A DNA stretch of 62,871 nucleotides from a virus. Location of the stretch: positions 1 to 62,871 of IMG/VR virus record IMGVR_UViG_3300046012_000093. One strand, 5' to 3'. Numbering within the stretch: the first letter of the stretch is position 1; each line of letters starts with the position of its first letter. The position numbers and the translations under genes were made by a program. The notes beneath the pieces were generated by a model. That model made no database searches. It was not told the origin of the DNA and saw only the letters and a program-made list of their open reading frames with translations. Positions 8,408 to 17,190 of this stretch are shown here, in pieces.

Positions 8408-9226
8408 ATGGGTATCGTCCCTAATCCAAATGAATCTGTCGAACAAATCGCTATAGATCAACGTGCTGTCGACCCTCGTCTTGAGAATCAAGAAGTAGTT
8501 GCTCCAGAGACCCCCGAGACTCCAGTAGAGGCTGTCGAAGGTGAAGAGCATCAAGAGGTTCCTGTACAGAAACCTCGTAAGACGGCCGAAGAAGTCCTCA
8601 AAGGTCGCGTCGGTCATCTGACTAAGACATTGTCTTCGAAGGATCAAGAACTCGTAGACGCGAGAAACCGTCTCGCTGCTGCTGAAGCTCTCCTCGCTTC
8701 TCGGACGAACGAAGACGGAACTCCTGTCACGCCTCCTGCTCCTGCGACGACTCCACACAGTTACAGCCCAGAAGAATTCGAAGCTGCCGTCGAGGCTCGT
8801 GCCCAGGCAGACGCCTTCAACCAGAAGGCTGACGACATGTACAACGAAGGTTCTGGAAAGTTTAACGACTGGAAGGACACCGTCGACACACTCGTCGCTT
8901 CAGGGTTTATGAACAAAGACCTCTTGGATGCAGCTATGGCTGTCGGTAACGGCGCTGAAGTTCTCCATCATCTCGGTTCTAATCTAGACGAAGCCGAACG
9001 GATCAACGCTTTGACACCGATCCATAAGGCAGCCGCTCTAGCTAAAATCTCTTCGACGTTGACAGTTCCAAGGACGACCCCGATTTCGAGTGCTCCTGCA
9101 CCGATCCAACCAGTCCATGGTTCTCCTTCTCCGACTATCGACCTCCAACGTGTCGCCGACACTGACGACATGAGTGCGTATATCGCCGCTCGTGCCAAGC
9201 AGGGTTCTCGCTGGGCGACTCGTTGA
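8408..9226 (+). CDS. Scaffolding protein
   Basis: 272 residues, acidic and rich in Glu, Ala and Pro, with predicted coiled coil (residues about 60-100, TAEEVLKGRVGHLTKTL...) and a helical C-terminus ending in basic residues (KQGSRWATR), as in P22-type scaffolds whose basic C-terminal helix-turn-helix binds coat protein. It lies between portal and coat. Directs procapsid assembly and leaves before packaging. Assigned mostly from order and composition. Confidence 0.85.
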   Translation: MGIVPNPNESVEQIAIDQRAVDPRLENQEVVAPETPETPVEAVEGEEHQEVPVQKPRKTAEEVLKGRVGHLTKTLSSKDQELVDARNRLAAAEALLASRTNEDGTPVTPPAPATTPHSYSPEEFEAAVEARAQADAFNQKADDMYNEGSGKFNDWKDTVDTLVASGFMNKDLLDAAMAVGNGAEVLHHLGSNLDEAERINALTPIHKAAALAKISSTLTVPRTTPISSAPAPIQPVHGSPSPTIDLQRVADTDDMSAYIAARAKQGSRWATR

Positions 9227-9265
9227 TAATAAAGTGTCCCGATCACACTAAAGATCGTGTAGAAC

Positions 9266-9283
9266 GCCAGTTCTCTAACTGGC
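9266..9283 (+). other. Hairpin in the coat gene leader
   Basis: The 185-base gap between scaffold and coat (9227-9411) holds a perfect 7-bp hairpin, GCCAGTT-CTCT-AACTGGC. No T run follows, so it is not an obvious terminator. It may stabilise or regulate the abundant coat mRNA; no open reading frame or promoter was recognised in the gap. Confidence 0.5.
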
Positions 9284-9411
9284 AGAGTCCGGCCTCTTGA
9301 TGTCCGTGCGTCGCCTGTATCTTAATCGGCCCTGGCACCGAACGTTCAACAAACTAAATGCAGTCTCGGCGATTGTATTTGAACCTCGCCAGAGCATGAA
9401 AGGACATTACT

Positions 9412-10641
9412 GTGGCTAACAGCCTTCTCACTATCTCCATGATCACGGCCGAAGCGGTCATGATCTTCAAGAACTCCAACGCATTCATGCAGAACCTAAG
9501 TACTCAGTACGATAGCTCTTTCGCTATCACTGGTGCTAAGATCGGTTCTCAACTGCGTGTCCGACTGCCCCTTGACTATACCGTCACCGACGGCCCAGGT
9601 CTCCAGGCACAGGACTCCCAAGAGCAACAACTCACACTGGCTCTTGCTACTCAACGTCACGTCGATCTGAGCTTCAGTTCGGCTGAACAGACATTGAGTG
9701 TCGACGACTACGCCGAACGCTTCCTCCTGCCCGCTATGAACAACCTCGCTGGTAACGTCGCCAGTACTATCATGGCTGGTTCTGAGGGTGGCATCGCTAA
9801 CCTCGTCGCTAACTTCGACGCAAGCAACAACATTCTGTCTCCTGGCCTTCAACAAGTCCTGGACTCTCGGGCTGTCCTTGCTGACAACTCTGCACCGTTG
9901 CTCGACCGGAAGATCGTCCTCGATCCTCACTCGATGGCTCGACTGACTGGTTCTCTGTCAGGTCTGCTGAACCCAGCGACTGACATCTCGAAGCAATATC
10001 GAGACGGTTCTGTCTACAACGCCGCAGGTTATACCTGGCTAGAAGACCAGACTGCTATCAAGCATGTCACTGGTACATTCTCTGCCGGTACTGTAAACGG
10101 TGCTGGTCAGACTGGTACGACTCTCGTGACAAACGCCATCACTGGTACTCTGAACGTCGGTGACATCATCACCATCGCCAGCGTCAACGCCGTCAACCGT
10201 GTGACTAAGCAGTCTCTCCAGACTGTCCGTCAGTTCGTCGTGACTGCCAACGTCCTGTCCGGTGCGACTTCTATTCCGATCTATCCTGCGATCACTCCTG
10301 GTGGTCTCGGTTATGTCGCGACTACAGGTCAAGGTGCCCAACAGTACCAGACTGTCGATGTCTCTCCGGCTAACTCGGCTGTGATTTCTCTAGTCACTAA
10401 CGCCTCTAGTACTTTCCGGAAGAACATCTCCTTCGCTCCTGAAGCGATCACCATGGTGACGGCTGACCTCGAAAAGCCGCCTATGACTGAGTGCTCTCGT
10501 AAGGAATACGACGGTGTGTCGATGCGTATCCTTCGTAGTTATGTCCCTGGTACTGACCAGACCGTGACTCGTTGTGACGTCCTCTTCGGATACCTCTACA
10601 TCCGACCTGAGTGGGGTGTCATCGTAGCCGACGCCATCTAA
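9412..10641 (+). CDS. Major capsid protein, P22 gp5-like
   Basis: 409 residues from a GTG start with AAAGGA upstream. Matches the P22 coat pattern: N-terminal LLTISMITAEAVMIFKNSN, a beta-rich region LRVRLPLDYTVTDG, a SFSSAEQTLSVDDYAERFL segment, then an inserted domain in the middle (residues about 215-300, GAGQTGTTLVTNAITGT...) and a C-terminal HK97-fold part. The length is near P22 gp5 (430). It forms the icosahedral shell. Confidence 0.95.
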   Translation: MANSLLTISMITAEAVMIFKNSNAFMQNLSTQYDSSFAITGAKIGSQLRVRLPLDYTVTDGPGLQAQDSQEQQLTLALATQRHVDLSFSSAEQTLSVDDYAERFLLPAMNNLAGNVASTIMAGSEGGIANLVANFDASNNILSPGLQQVLDSRAVLADNSAPLLDRKIVLDPHSMARLTGSLSGLLNPATDISKQYRDGSVYNAAGYTWLEDQTAIKHVTGTFSAGTVNGAGQTGTTLVTNAITGTLNVGDIITIASVNAVNRVTKQSLQTVRQFVVTANVLSGATSIPIYPAITPGGLGYVATTGQGAQQYQTVDVSPANSAVISLVTNASSTFRKNISFAPEAITMVTADLEKPPMTECSRKEYDGVSMRILRSYVPGTDQTVTRCDVLFGYLYIRPEWGVIVADAI

Positions 10642-10650
10642 GGAAACTAC

Positions 10651-10690
10651 GCTCCGGGTAAGCCTCTGCCGAAAGGTATGCCCCCGGAGC
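10651..10690 (+). terminator. Hairpin after the coat gene (possible attenuator)
   Basis: An 8-bp perfect stem GCTCCGGG/CCCGGAGC encloses a 24-base loop that can itself fold (GCC-GAAA-GGT). It is followed by AAGTTTTAGG and lies 9 bases after the coat stop. It may be a leaky terminator that lowers expression of downstream tail genes, or a 3'-end stabiliser of the coat mRNA. Confidence 0.5.
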
Positions 10691-10706
10691 AAGTTTTAGG
10701 TAAGAA

Positions 10707-11150
10707 ATGTCAGACGCTAAATCAAAATCTGGAACTGCCAAAGCCGTGTCTCGTGGAGGACATCCGTCTTCTGGAGGACATTTCGGTAAAGCAACACCCG
10801 GACGTGCTCTGAGACAAAACAACAACCCGATGTCTAGACTCAACAGAAGTCGTTGGGACTATGACCCCGGATCAAACGGAGGCGAAATGCCGTATCAATT
10901 CCAAGAATATCCTAAACACGTCTATCCCAATCCCCATAAGCTCAAGGAATATGTAGTCGTCAACAGCGAAGACGAAGAACGTCTAGCTCTACGTGGTGAA
11001 GAAATCGTCAGAGAAGACGAAGAACGTAAGAGACTAGTGACTCTCGCTGAAGTAAACCATGTCCAGGTAGACAAGCGTTGGGGCATCCATAAACTCACTA
11101 AGGCTCTAGACGACGCCGGTTTCGATTCTTCTGCTAATCCATTCGTATAG
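10707..11150 (+). CDS. Conserved hypothetical head-tail region protein
   Basis: 147 residues. N-terminal third is basic and Gly/Ser/Arg-rich (likely disordered); the C-terminal part is acidic-basic helical (LRGEEIVREDEERKRL) and ends TKALDDAGFDSSANPFV. It lies between coat and the gp4-like gene, where podoviruses often encode small connector or RNA-binding accessory proteins. No catalytic motif. Confidence 0.75.
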   Translation: MSDAKSKSGTAKAVSRGGHPSSGGHFGKATPGRALRQNNNPMSRLNRSRWDYDPGSNGGEMPYQFQEYPKHVYPNPHKLKEYVVVNSEDEERLALRGEEIVREDEERKRLVTLAEVNHVQVDKRWGIHKLTKALDDAGFDSSANPFV

Positions 11151-11163
11151 ATAGGACACTCCC

Positions 11164-11886
11164 TTGACCACTGTCAACGACTTTCTGACACTTGCTCTGA
11201 TTGATGCTGGTATTCTAGGTCAGGGACAAATCGCCCAAGCCGAGGACCTCAACAACGCCTTCACTAGAGTCAACTGGATCATATCACAGTGGAACCGTCG
11301 TCGTTGGCTCCTCTATAATCTGACAGACGTCTCTGTAGTCACGACAGGTGCTGAGAGTTATACTATCGGTCCTGGACAGAATTTCAATACACCGAGACCA
11401 GATCGTCTAGAAGACGGAAGTTTCCTACGACAGTTGAATACCTCAGGCGGTCAACAAGTCGATTATCCTCTCCAGTTGCTGTCGTCTCACGAAGACTACA
11501 ACCGTATCAGATTGAAGACTATGGGTACTTGGCCTTCAATCATCTTCTATGACTCGAACTGGCCGACAGGGACGATCTTCGCGTGGCCTGTTCCTGCGTC
11601 TGGACTCTACGAACTCCACATCCTAGTCAAGCATCAACTGACGGCCTTTACTTCGTTGACACAGACGATCAACCTACCTCCTGAATACGAAGTCGCTCTG
11701 TCTTATAACCTTCAAGTCCGTCTCCGTGTCGCTTATAGGATGCCTGCCGATCCTGCTATGGTCCAACTAGCGAAAGACGGTCTGAATGTCATCCGTGGTG
11801 CGAACATCCAAGTCCCCTCAATGAAGATGCCCCCGGCAGTCATCGGTGCCCAACGGAGTTATAACGTCTACAGTGACGGTTACTGA
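11164..11886 (+). CDS. Tail accessory/head completion protein, P22 gp4-like
   Basis: 240 residues from a TTG start (MTTVNDFLTLALIDAGILGQGQ). The N-terminus matches the gp4-like pattern found in many podoviruses: a helix, LNDAFTRVNWIISQWNRRRWLLYNL (written with variations), then TVSTGAESYTIGPG-type strands and a C-terminal ALSYNLQVRLR helix. gp4 caps the portal after packaging and starts tail assembly. Its stop overlaps the next start (TGATG). Confidence 0.88.
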   Translation: MTTVNDFLTLALIDAGILGQGQIAQAEDLNNAFTRVNWIISQWNRRRWLLYNLTDVSVVTTGAESYTIGPGQNFNTPRPDRLEDGSFLRQLNTSGGQQVDYPLQLLSSHEDYNRIRLKTMGTWPSIIFYDSNWPTGTIFAWPVPASGLYELHILVKHQLTAFTSLTQTINLPPEYEVALSYNLQVRLRVAYRMPADPAMVQLAKDGLNVIRGANIQVPSMKMPPAVIGAQRSYNVYSDGY

Positions 11887-13367
11887 TGTCTCTAGTAAAA
11901 GTCCCACTCACCGGAGGAATGTACCAAGCAAGAAGTGTTATCGCTTCTGCCCAGAGGTGTGTCAATCTCTATCCTGAGAAGAACGCCGAAGACGCTCCGT
12001 TTCCTGTGACGTGTCAATTGACACCAGGACTGACTAGACTCATCACCGGATCAGGTGGAGCTTGTCGTTGTGCCTTCACGGCATCTAACGGACAGCTATA
12101 TGAAGTCGTCGGCCCTAATGTCTATATGACTTCTTCTTCATGGGTCAGGACGGCTCTCGGGACTATCAGGGACGGAACGACACCTGTCTCTATGGCAGAC
12201 AACGGCCTCGTCGTTCTAATCGTAGACGGGACAGACCAAGGATATTGCATCGAACTGAGTTCTAACTCCTTCGGTGTCGTAGCCGGTCAAGCTGGTGCCT
12301 TCTACGGTGCTGACAGAGTCGACGTCGTAGATACGTTCTTTCTGTTGAATCGTCCTGGTACGAACCAATGGTACATCTCGTTGTCCAACGTGACCTTCGC
12401 TAATCTGACAGGGACTATCTCTATCGACGCGACGGCTGCTGCATTCGATCCGTTAGACATCGCAGCTAAGACAGGTAATCCTGATCCAATCCAAGGTGTC
12501 ATTGTCATGCACAGGGAACCTTGGTTAGTCGGGTCAGAGACTACAGAAGTCTGGTATGACTCTGGTAACGCCCAGTTCGCATTCTCTGAACTCCCAGGTG
12601 TCTTCATTGAACACGGGACTGTCGCTCCGTATTCACTCTGCAAACAAGACCTGTCTGTCTATTGGTTGAGCCAAGACCGTCAAGGAACCCGTATCGTCTT
12701 CGCTGGTAATCAGTATGCCGCTAAACGGATATCGACCCATTCCATCGAACAACAACTCTCGACATACTCTGACGTCTCTGACTGTATCGGATTCACTTAT
12801 CAACAGTTAGGTCACGTCTTTCTCGTCTTGATATTCCCGACTGCTAACGTGACTTGGGTCTATGACATCGCGGAAGAGTTATGGCATGAAAGAACCTGGA
12901 CAGACAACAACGGACAAGAGAACAGAATTCGTGCGAATACATGTGCTTCTGCTTATGGGACAGTCGTCGTAGGAGATTGGGAGAATGGAAATCTATACGA
13001 GTATGACTTGACCGCTTATACGGATGACGGTTCACCGATTGTCCGTCGTAGAGGATTTCCTGATATCCAACTCGAAAATCGTCGGACTGAACACGCAAGG
13101 ATTGTCTTTGACATGGACGTCGGAGACAGTGGAGATACATTGACGACTGACGGTCCTATGATTAATTTACGATACAGTGACAACCGTGGTGAGACCTTCG
13201 GTAATCCTCTCGTCTATTCTATAGGTTCCACGGGTCAGTTCGACAAATCCGTCCTATTTACTCGTCTAGGTCTGGCACGAAATCGTGTCTATGAAATATT
13301 CTGGGAATTCGATGCATTCACGGCATTGAACGGGGGAGACGTCTGGCTGGAGGCTTCTGAGACATGA
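11886..13367 (+). CDS. Packaged DNA stabilization protein, P22 gp10-like (tail hub)
   Basis: 493 residues, near the 472 of P22 gp10. Begins KVPLTGGMYQARSVIASAQR, the typical gp10 start in which Arg/Ser precedes RCVNLYPEKN; the body is beta-propeller-like with repeated Trp/Gly strands (TTEVWYDSGNAQFAFSELPG, ...). gp10 forms the tail hub plug and keeps DNA in the head. Follows the gp4-like gene and overlaps the next start by 4 bases. Confidence 0.92.
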   Translation: MSLVKVPLTGGMYQARSVIASAQRCVNLYPEKNAEDAPFPVTCQLTPGLTRLITGSGGACRCAFTASNGQLYEVVGPNVYMTSSSWVRTALGTIRDGTTPVSMADNGLVVLIVDGTDQGYCIELSSNSFGVVAGQAGAFYGADRVDVVDTFFLLNRPGTNQWYISLSNVTFANLTGTISIDATAAAFDPLDIAAKTGNPDPIQGVIVMHREPWLVGSETTEVWYDSGNAQFAFSELPGVFIEHGTVAPYSLCKQDLSVYWLSQDRQGTRIVFAGNQYAAKRISTHSIEQQLSTYSDVSDCIGFTYQQLGHVFLVLIFPTANVTWVYDIAEELWHERTWTDNNGQENRIRANTCASAYGTVVVGDWENGNLYEYDLTAYTDDGSPIVRRRGFPDIQLENRRTEHARIVFDMDVGDSGDTLTTDGPMINLRYSDNRGETFGNPLVYSIGSTGQFDKSVLFTRLGLARNRVYEIFWEFDAFTALNGGDVWLEASET

Positions 13368-14662
13368 TTACTCAACAAGGTTTTCCTAACGTATCGTCAC
13401 AACTCGTCGACGGTAGTGGACAGATTCAACAGGCTTGGCTCCAACTCTTGATCCAACTCTGGAACAGGACTGGTGGCGCTTCGGGTGTCATTACTAGTGA
13501 TGCCGACATCCAAAATGCTATCCTATCTGCACGACCATTACCCGTCTTTGATGGTATCCCTCTAGATTTACCACCTATTGTTCAGACCCCTCTTATAGCG
13601 TCGGACGACGTCTCTCTAGGGTCTCTAGTTCTCCAGAAGCCACAGGGTAGTGCTGCTGTTGAGAACATAGGAGTCACTGGTCACTATGTACCGCTCTTAG
13701 ATGGTATCAATACCTGGAACGCCCTGAATACGTACAGTGCTGACGTCGCTGCAACTGTCACACCATATATGTCATGGAAGCCGACAGACTACGGAGTCGG
13801 AAAGACCCAACTCGAAATAATCAAACAGTCCGCTACGGATTGGCAGATTGCTATCTCTGACGGTTCTTCTGCGACAGGGACGATCAACTTCTCTTCTACA
13901 GGACTACAGTGGAGTGGTAACACTATCCTGACTGTCGCTGACACAGGGACGTCAGGACATAAGCTTCCGTATCTCGATGGAGCTAACACTTGGTCGACGA
14001 CTCAGACATTTACAGTCGCACCAGTATTTACTGCTCAAGCTGCTACAAGAACTGCCTTAGGGTTAGGTACTGCCGCGACCCAGAACACTGGCACCTCAGG
14101 AGCGAACGTCCCGTTATTGAACGGGGCTAACACCTGGAGTAGCACTCAGACGTTGACTGTCGCTCCGGTCTTTACAGACCAGTCAGGTTCAAGGACAGCT
14201 CTTGGACTAGGTACGACAGCCACTACAAATACCGGAACAACCAGCGGGACAGTCCCTCTGATTACTACTGGGTCATGGACACCGACACTCGTCTATGCGA
14301 CACCCGGATCAGGAACAGTAGCTTATACGACACAAGCCGGAAATTGGTTCAGGATAGGTAATCTGATTTTTATCGATTTCTTTCTAATCTTTACTCCGAC
14401 GAAAGGTACTGCCTCTGGTGTCTTGACTATGCCGACGTTACCTTTTGGTGTCACCGACGCCGGACGGATTGGTGGTACTCTAGCCTCTATGTCAGGAGGA
14501 TGGACTGGTCTGACTAATACAATCTTACTGTCTACAGGATCACCTAACACGACTCTAGCTATATTTACGACAAATGGTACGGCAACTACCCAAGCTACTG
14601 TGGCTAATCTCACGAATGCCGCTTCACATCTAATCTCTGGATCAATGATCTATAACATCTAA
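13364..14662 (+). CDS. Repeat-containing tail fibre or needle-like protein
   Basis: 432 residues. N-terminus (about 1-60) is helical and may anchor to the gp10 hub. The middle has three copies of a roughly 42-residue repeat built on GANTWSTTQTFTVAPVF...RTALGLGT (residues about 195-300), typical of trimeric phage fibres. The C-terminal 130 residues look like a beta-rich knob. Its place after gp10 is that of P22 gp26, but the sequence is fibre-like rather than a pure coiled coil, so the exact role is inferred. Confidence 0.75.
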   Translation: MITQQGFPNVSSQLVDGSGQIQQAWLQLLIQLWNRTGGASGVITSDADIQNAILSARPLPVFDGIPLDLPPIVQTPLIASDDVSLGSLVLQKPQGSAAVENIGVTGHYVPLLDGINTWNALNTYSADVAATVTPYMSWKPTDYGVGKTQLEIIKQSATDWQIAISDGSSATGTINFSSTGLQWSGNTILTVADTGTSGHKLPYLDGANTWSTTQTFTVAPVFTAQAATRTALGLGTAATQNTGTSGANVPLLNGANTWSSTQTLTVAPVFTDQSGSRTALGLGTTATTNTGTTSGTVPLITTGSWTPTLVYATPGSGTVAYTTQAGNWFRIGNLIFIDFFLIFTPTKGTASGVLTMPTLPFGVTDAGRIGGTLASMSGGWTGLTNTILLSTGSPNTTLAIFTTNGTATTQATVANLTNAASHLISGSMIYNI

Positions 14663-14673
14663 AGGAGTCTGGA

Positions 14674-15021
14674 ATGGCTGTCACACCAGTCGTAATCTAT
14701 AGCGGCGGACAACTCTCTAATGTCGCAGCCGCAGTCGCTACTGCCAAGACAAACATCACGGCATTCATCGTGACGTCGGCTGTCTTCACTAATACCGACA
14801 GTGTTCCCCATACGTTTTCTGTCTGGGTCGTAAGATCAGGCGGAACGAATACTTCGGCGAACCAACTCGTCGTCAGTAAACAACTGACAGCTAACCAAGA
14901 CTACATCGCTGTCGATCTCCAGGGACAGATGCTCAGTCCAGGTGATGCGATTTGGCTCCAGGCTGACGCAGCTTCGAAGATCACCTGTGTCGGTATCTCA
15001 GGTTATCAGATAACTCAGTGA
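14674..15021 (+). CDS. Small structural protein, unknown
   Basis: 115 residues, beta-rich (AVTPVVIYSGGQLSNVAAAVATAK; AVDLQGQMLSPGDAIWLQADA), with no charged coiled coil. Resembles the small tail-associated beta proteins found next to fibre genes in many phages. Strong AAAGGAG upstream. Overlaps the next gene by 4 bases (GTGA). Confidence 0.7.
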   Translation: MAVTPVVIYSGGQLSNVAAAVATAKTNITAFIVTSAVFTNTDSVPHTFSVWVVRSGGTNTSANQLVVSKQLTANQDYIAVDLQGQMLSPGDAIWLQADAASKITCVGISGYQITQ

Positions 15022-16055
15022 CACCTTTCGTTGTTTTCTCTCTTCCACGCTCTCGTTCTGCGTGGTTGTCGACTGTCCTCTGTTCCTCTGGAAGACTAGT
15101 CGGTCATGACATAGGAATAAATTGTAAGACACCTGAAGATTTTATTTCTGAGTTGACGTCTCGTGGTGGGACTTGTGAGACAGGTGCGTCATTTGCTTGG
15201 AGAGAAATTCGGAAAGTCTTTCCTTATGCTCCATTTGTCGTCATACTTAGAAATCCAAAAGACGTCGATGAGTCTCTACAGAAGTTTGGACTCGCCGGTT
15301 ATCTCCCAGAGTTAGAAAAAAGATACGAAGAACTCATTGAAATTTCTTCTCAACCGAATGTCTTTTCATGTCGTTATGAAGATTTGTCAAGTTCTGAAAT
15401 CATTTCCGATCTGTATAGACATTGCACCGGACAAGAATCTTCTTTAGATTGGATCAACAAATTACAAGACACGAATATCCAAGTCGATATGGGGAGACGA
15501 ATCTCTACATTGTCTCAGAACAAGACCCAGATCGATCTATTGAAACAACAAATCAACGAACGAATCTCACGGGATTCATATGACATCAAAGTCGAAACAT
15601 GGTCGTCTGATCTTTGGAGAGACGCCAAACAATCTGCTGAATCTCATTTCGTTGAAGTCGATGGTGGTATAGAGCCTAATCGGAAATTCGTACTAGACGA
15701 AGACTTGATGCAAAACCTCCAAGACGCTGGACTTCTTCTTATCGTGACGGCCAGAAAGAACGGACAATTCATCGGGTACTTCACTTGGCAGATATCTCCC
15801 GATATTGAATCTAAAGGACTCTTGATTGCTCAACAAGGTGCGTGGTATGTCAATCCAGGGCACCCAAGAATTGCTTTCAAGATGTTTGATAAATCTGTCG
15901 ATGAACTAAAGAGACGTGGTGTCAAGTGTATCTTCCCACATCATAGGACACAGGGTCGTGGTGCTAATATTGGAAAATTCTTTGAAAAACGTGGGGCTAA
16001 ATTAATCCAACATACTTATAGTTTGTGGATTGGAGAAGACGAATGCCGAGTATAA
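15018..16055 (+). CDS. Sulfotransferase-like plus GNAT-like fusion protein
   Basis: 345 residues from a GTG start. The N-terminal domain opens with SLPRSRSAWLS (residues 8-18), the phosphosulfate-binding P-loop pattern of sulfotransferases, and has VVILRNPKDVDESL (about 74-87) resembling the 3'-phosphate-binding strand-helix. The C-terminal 150 residues (from about 200) look like a GNAT acetyltransferase fold (GYFTWQI, GAWYVNPGHPRIAFKMF, FFEKRGAKLIQHTYSLWIG), similar to acetyltransferase-like proteins in tail operons of podoviruses. Codons are more AT-rich than its neighbours. It could modify a virion protein or host polysaccharide; substrate unknown. Confidence 0.65.
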   Translation: MTPFVVFSLPRSRSAWLSTVLCSSGRLVGHDIGINCKTPEDFISELTSRGGTCETGASFAWREIRKVFPYAPFVVILRNPKDVDESLQKFGLAGYLPELEKRYEELIEISSQPNVFSCRYEDLSSSEIISDLYRHCTGQESSLDWINKLQDTNIQVDMGRRISTLSQNKTQIDLLKQQINERISRDSYDIKVETWSSDLWRDAKQSAESHFVEVDGGIEPNRKFVLDEDLMQNLQDAGLLLIVTARKNGQFIGYFTWQISPDIESKGLLIAQQGAWYVNPGHPRIAFKMFDKSVDELKRRGVKCIFPHHRTQGRGANIGKFFEKRGAKLIQHTYSLWIGEDECRV

Positions 16056-16792
16056 GTATCCCATCCGCCGTGGTCGGTGCAGCAGTATTAGGTAGCGCAG
16101 GTATTGCTGGTGCGGCTATCTCTAGTTCGGCTGCGAAGAGTGCATCTAAGACACAAGCCGCCGCAGAGACACAAGCCGCTGATACTATGCATCAACAGTA
16201 TCTCCAGACTCGGGCAGACCTTCTTCCGTATAACACGGCCGGACAGACAGCGACGACCCAACTCCAAGGCATGTCTCCGTTCAGTTTCCAACCGACACAG
16301 GCTCAACTCGAAGCGACACCCGGTTATCAGTTCAACCTGTCACAGGGTCTGAAGTCTACACAGAATGGTTATGCTGCTCAAGGACTAGGTACGTCAGGAG
16401 CAGCCCTGAAGGGCGCTGCGACGTATGCCAGTGGTCTTGCTGACACTACGTACCAGAACCAGTTCAAGAATGCCCTAGACAGCTATACGACTAACGTCAG
16501 TCGTCTACAAAACATTGCCAGCCTCGGTGAGAACGCCGGTGCTAACACAGGGAACTTCGGGACACAGACTGCCGCTAACATCGGTCAGACTGCCGTCGGA
16601 GCGGCTAACGCTTCTGCTGCGGGGACTATCGGTTCTGCGAATGCCATCACTGGTGGTATCAACAGCTTGTCTAACGCTTATCTGTTCAACCAGTTCTATG
16701 GTAATCCGGGTGGTGGTTCTGGTATGTTCCAAGTAGGAGGACCTTCTTCTGACTTAGGTCACGCAAATGACGCTCTAGGAGGGCTTTATTGA
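16043..16792 (+). CDS. Ejection (internal virion) protein, gp7-like
   Basis: 249 residues from ATG 16043; an in-frame ATG 18 bases earlier overlaps the previous gene further and lacks a site. N-terminal Ala/Gly/Ser-rich hydrophobic stretch (PSAVVGAAVLGSAGIAGAA) resembles a membrane-inserting segment. The LEATPGYQFNLSQGLKST-type segment and a long helical Gln/Asn/Ala-rich tail match a family of small podovirus ejection proteins. Followed by two larger putative ejection proteins in the same order as P22 gp7-gp20-gp16. Confidence 0.72.
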   Translation: MPSISIPSAVVGAAVLGSAGIAGAAISSSAAKSASKTQAAAETQAADTMHQQYLQTRADLLPYNTAGQTATTQLQGMSPFSFQPTQAQLEATPGYQFNLSQGLKSTQNGYAAQGLGTSGAALKGAATYASGLADTTYQNQFKNALDSYTTNVSRLQNIASLGENAGANTGNFGTQTAANIGQTAVGAANASAAGTIGSANAITGGINSLSNAYLFNQFYGNPGGGSGMFQVGGPSSDLGHANDALGGLY

Positions 16793-17190
16793 TGGGTTTC
16801 CCCAATCTTACACAACCTCAAGCTCAGCCTCAACCTCAACAAGCTCAGCCTGAGTACCAGACCTCTCCTGAAGAGATCAACCAAGGTCATCAACAAATCG
16901 ACGCTGTGATGGATGGCTTGATCAAACTCGTCAGTAAGCCTAAAGGACATCTGACTAAGAAAGACGTCTTCGACGAGACTTCTGAGATGATTGCCCGTGG
17001 AGCTTTTCCGACGGCTGAGGCGAAGCAACAACTCATCGGACAACTAGCGAAGCTTCCTAACGATGAAGAGAGTATTCGAAGAGGACTAGGGACTCAACTT
17101 CTTAATTTGTCTCAATTTAGGAATCACTTCCATAACGCCTTCGGGGCACCACCTGATCCGACAGAAGCTCTTAAACAGGGTAATCAATAA
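16789..17190 (+). CDS. Conserved hypothetical in the ejection-protein cluster
   Basis: 133 residues. N-terminus is Pro/Gln-rich (PQAQPQPQQAQPEYQ), followed by an acidic helical domain (EINQGHQQIDAVMDGLIKL; TKKDVFDETSEMIARG). Overlaps both neighbours by one to four bases. Probably an ejection-complex chaperone or minor virion protein; no known family. Confidence 0.7.
   Translation: MMGFPNLTQPQAQPQPQQAQPEYQTSPEEINQGHQQIDAVMDGLIKLVSKPKGHLTKKDVFDETSEMIARGAFPTAEAKQQLIGQLAKLPNDEESIRRGLGTQLLNLSQFRNHFHNAFGAPPDPTEALKQGNQ

Noticed and set aside
9241-9340. Possible tRNA-Arg with CTCT-containing loop
   Set aside because: Only one good hairpin; no T-loop TTC sequence and no acceptor stem could be found.
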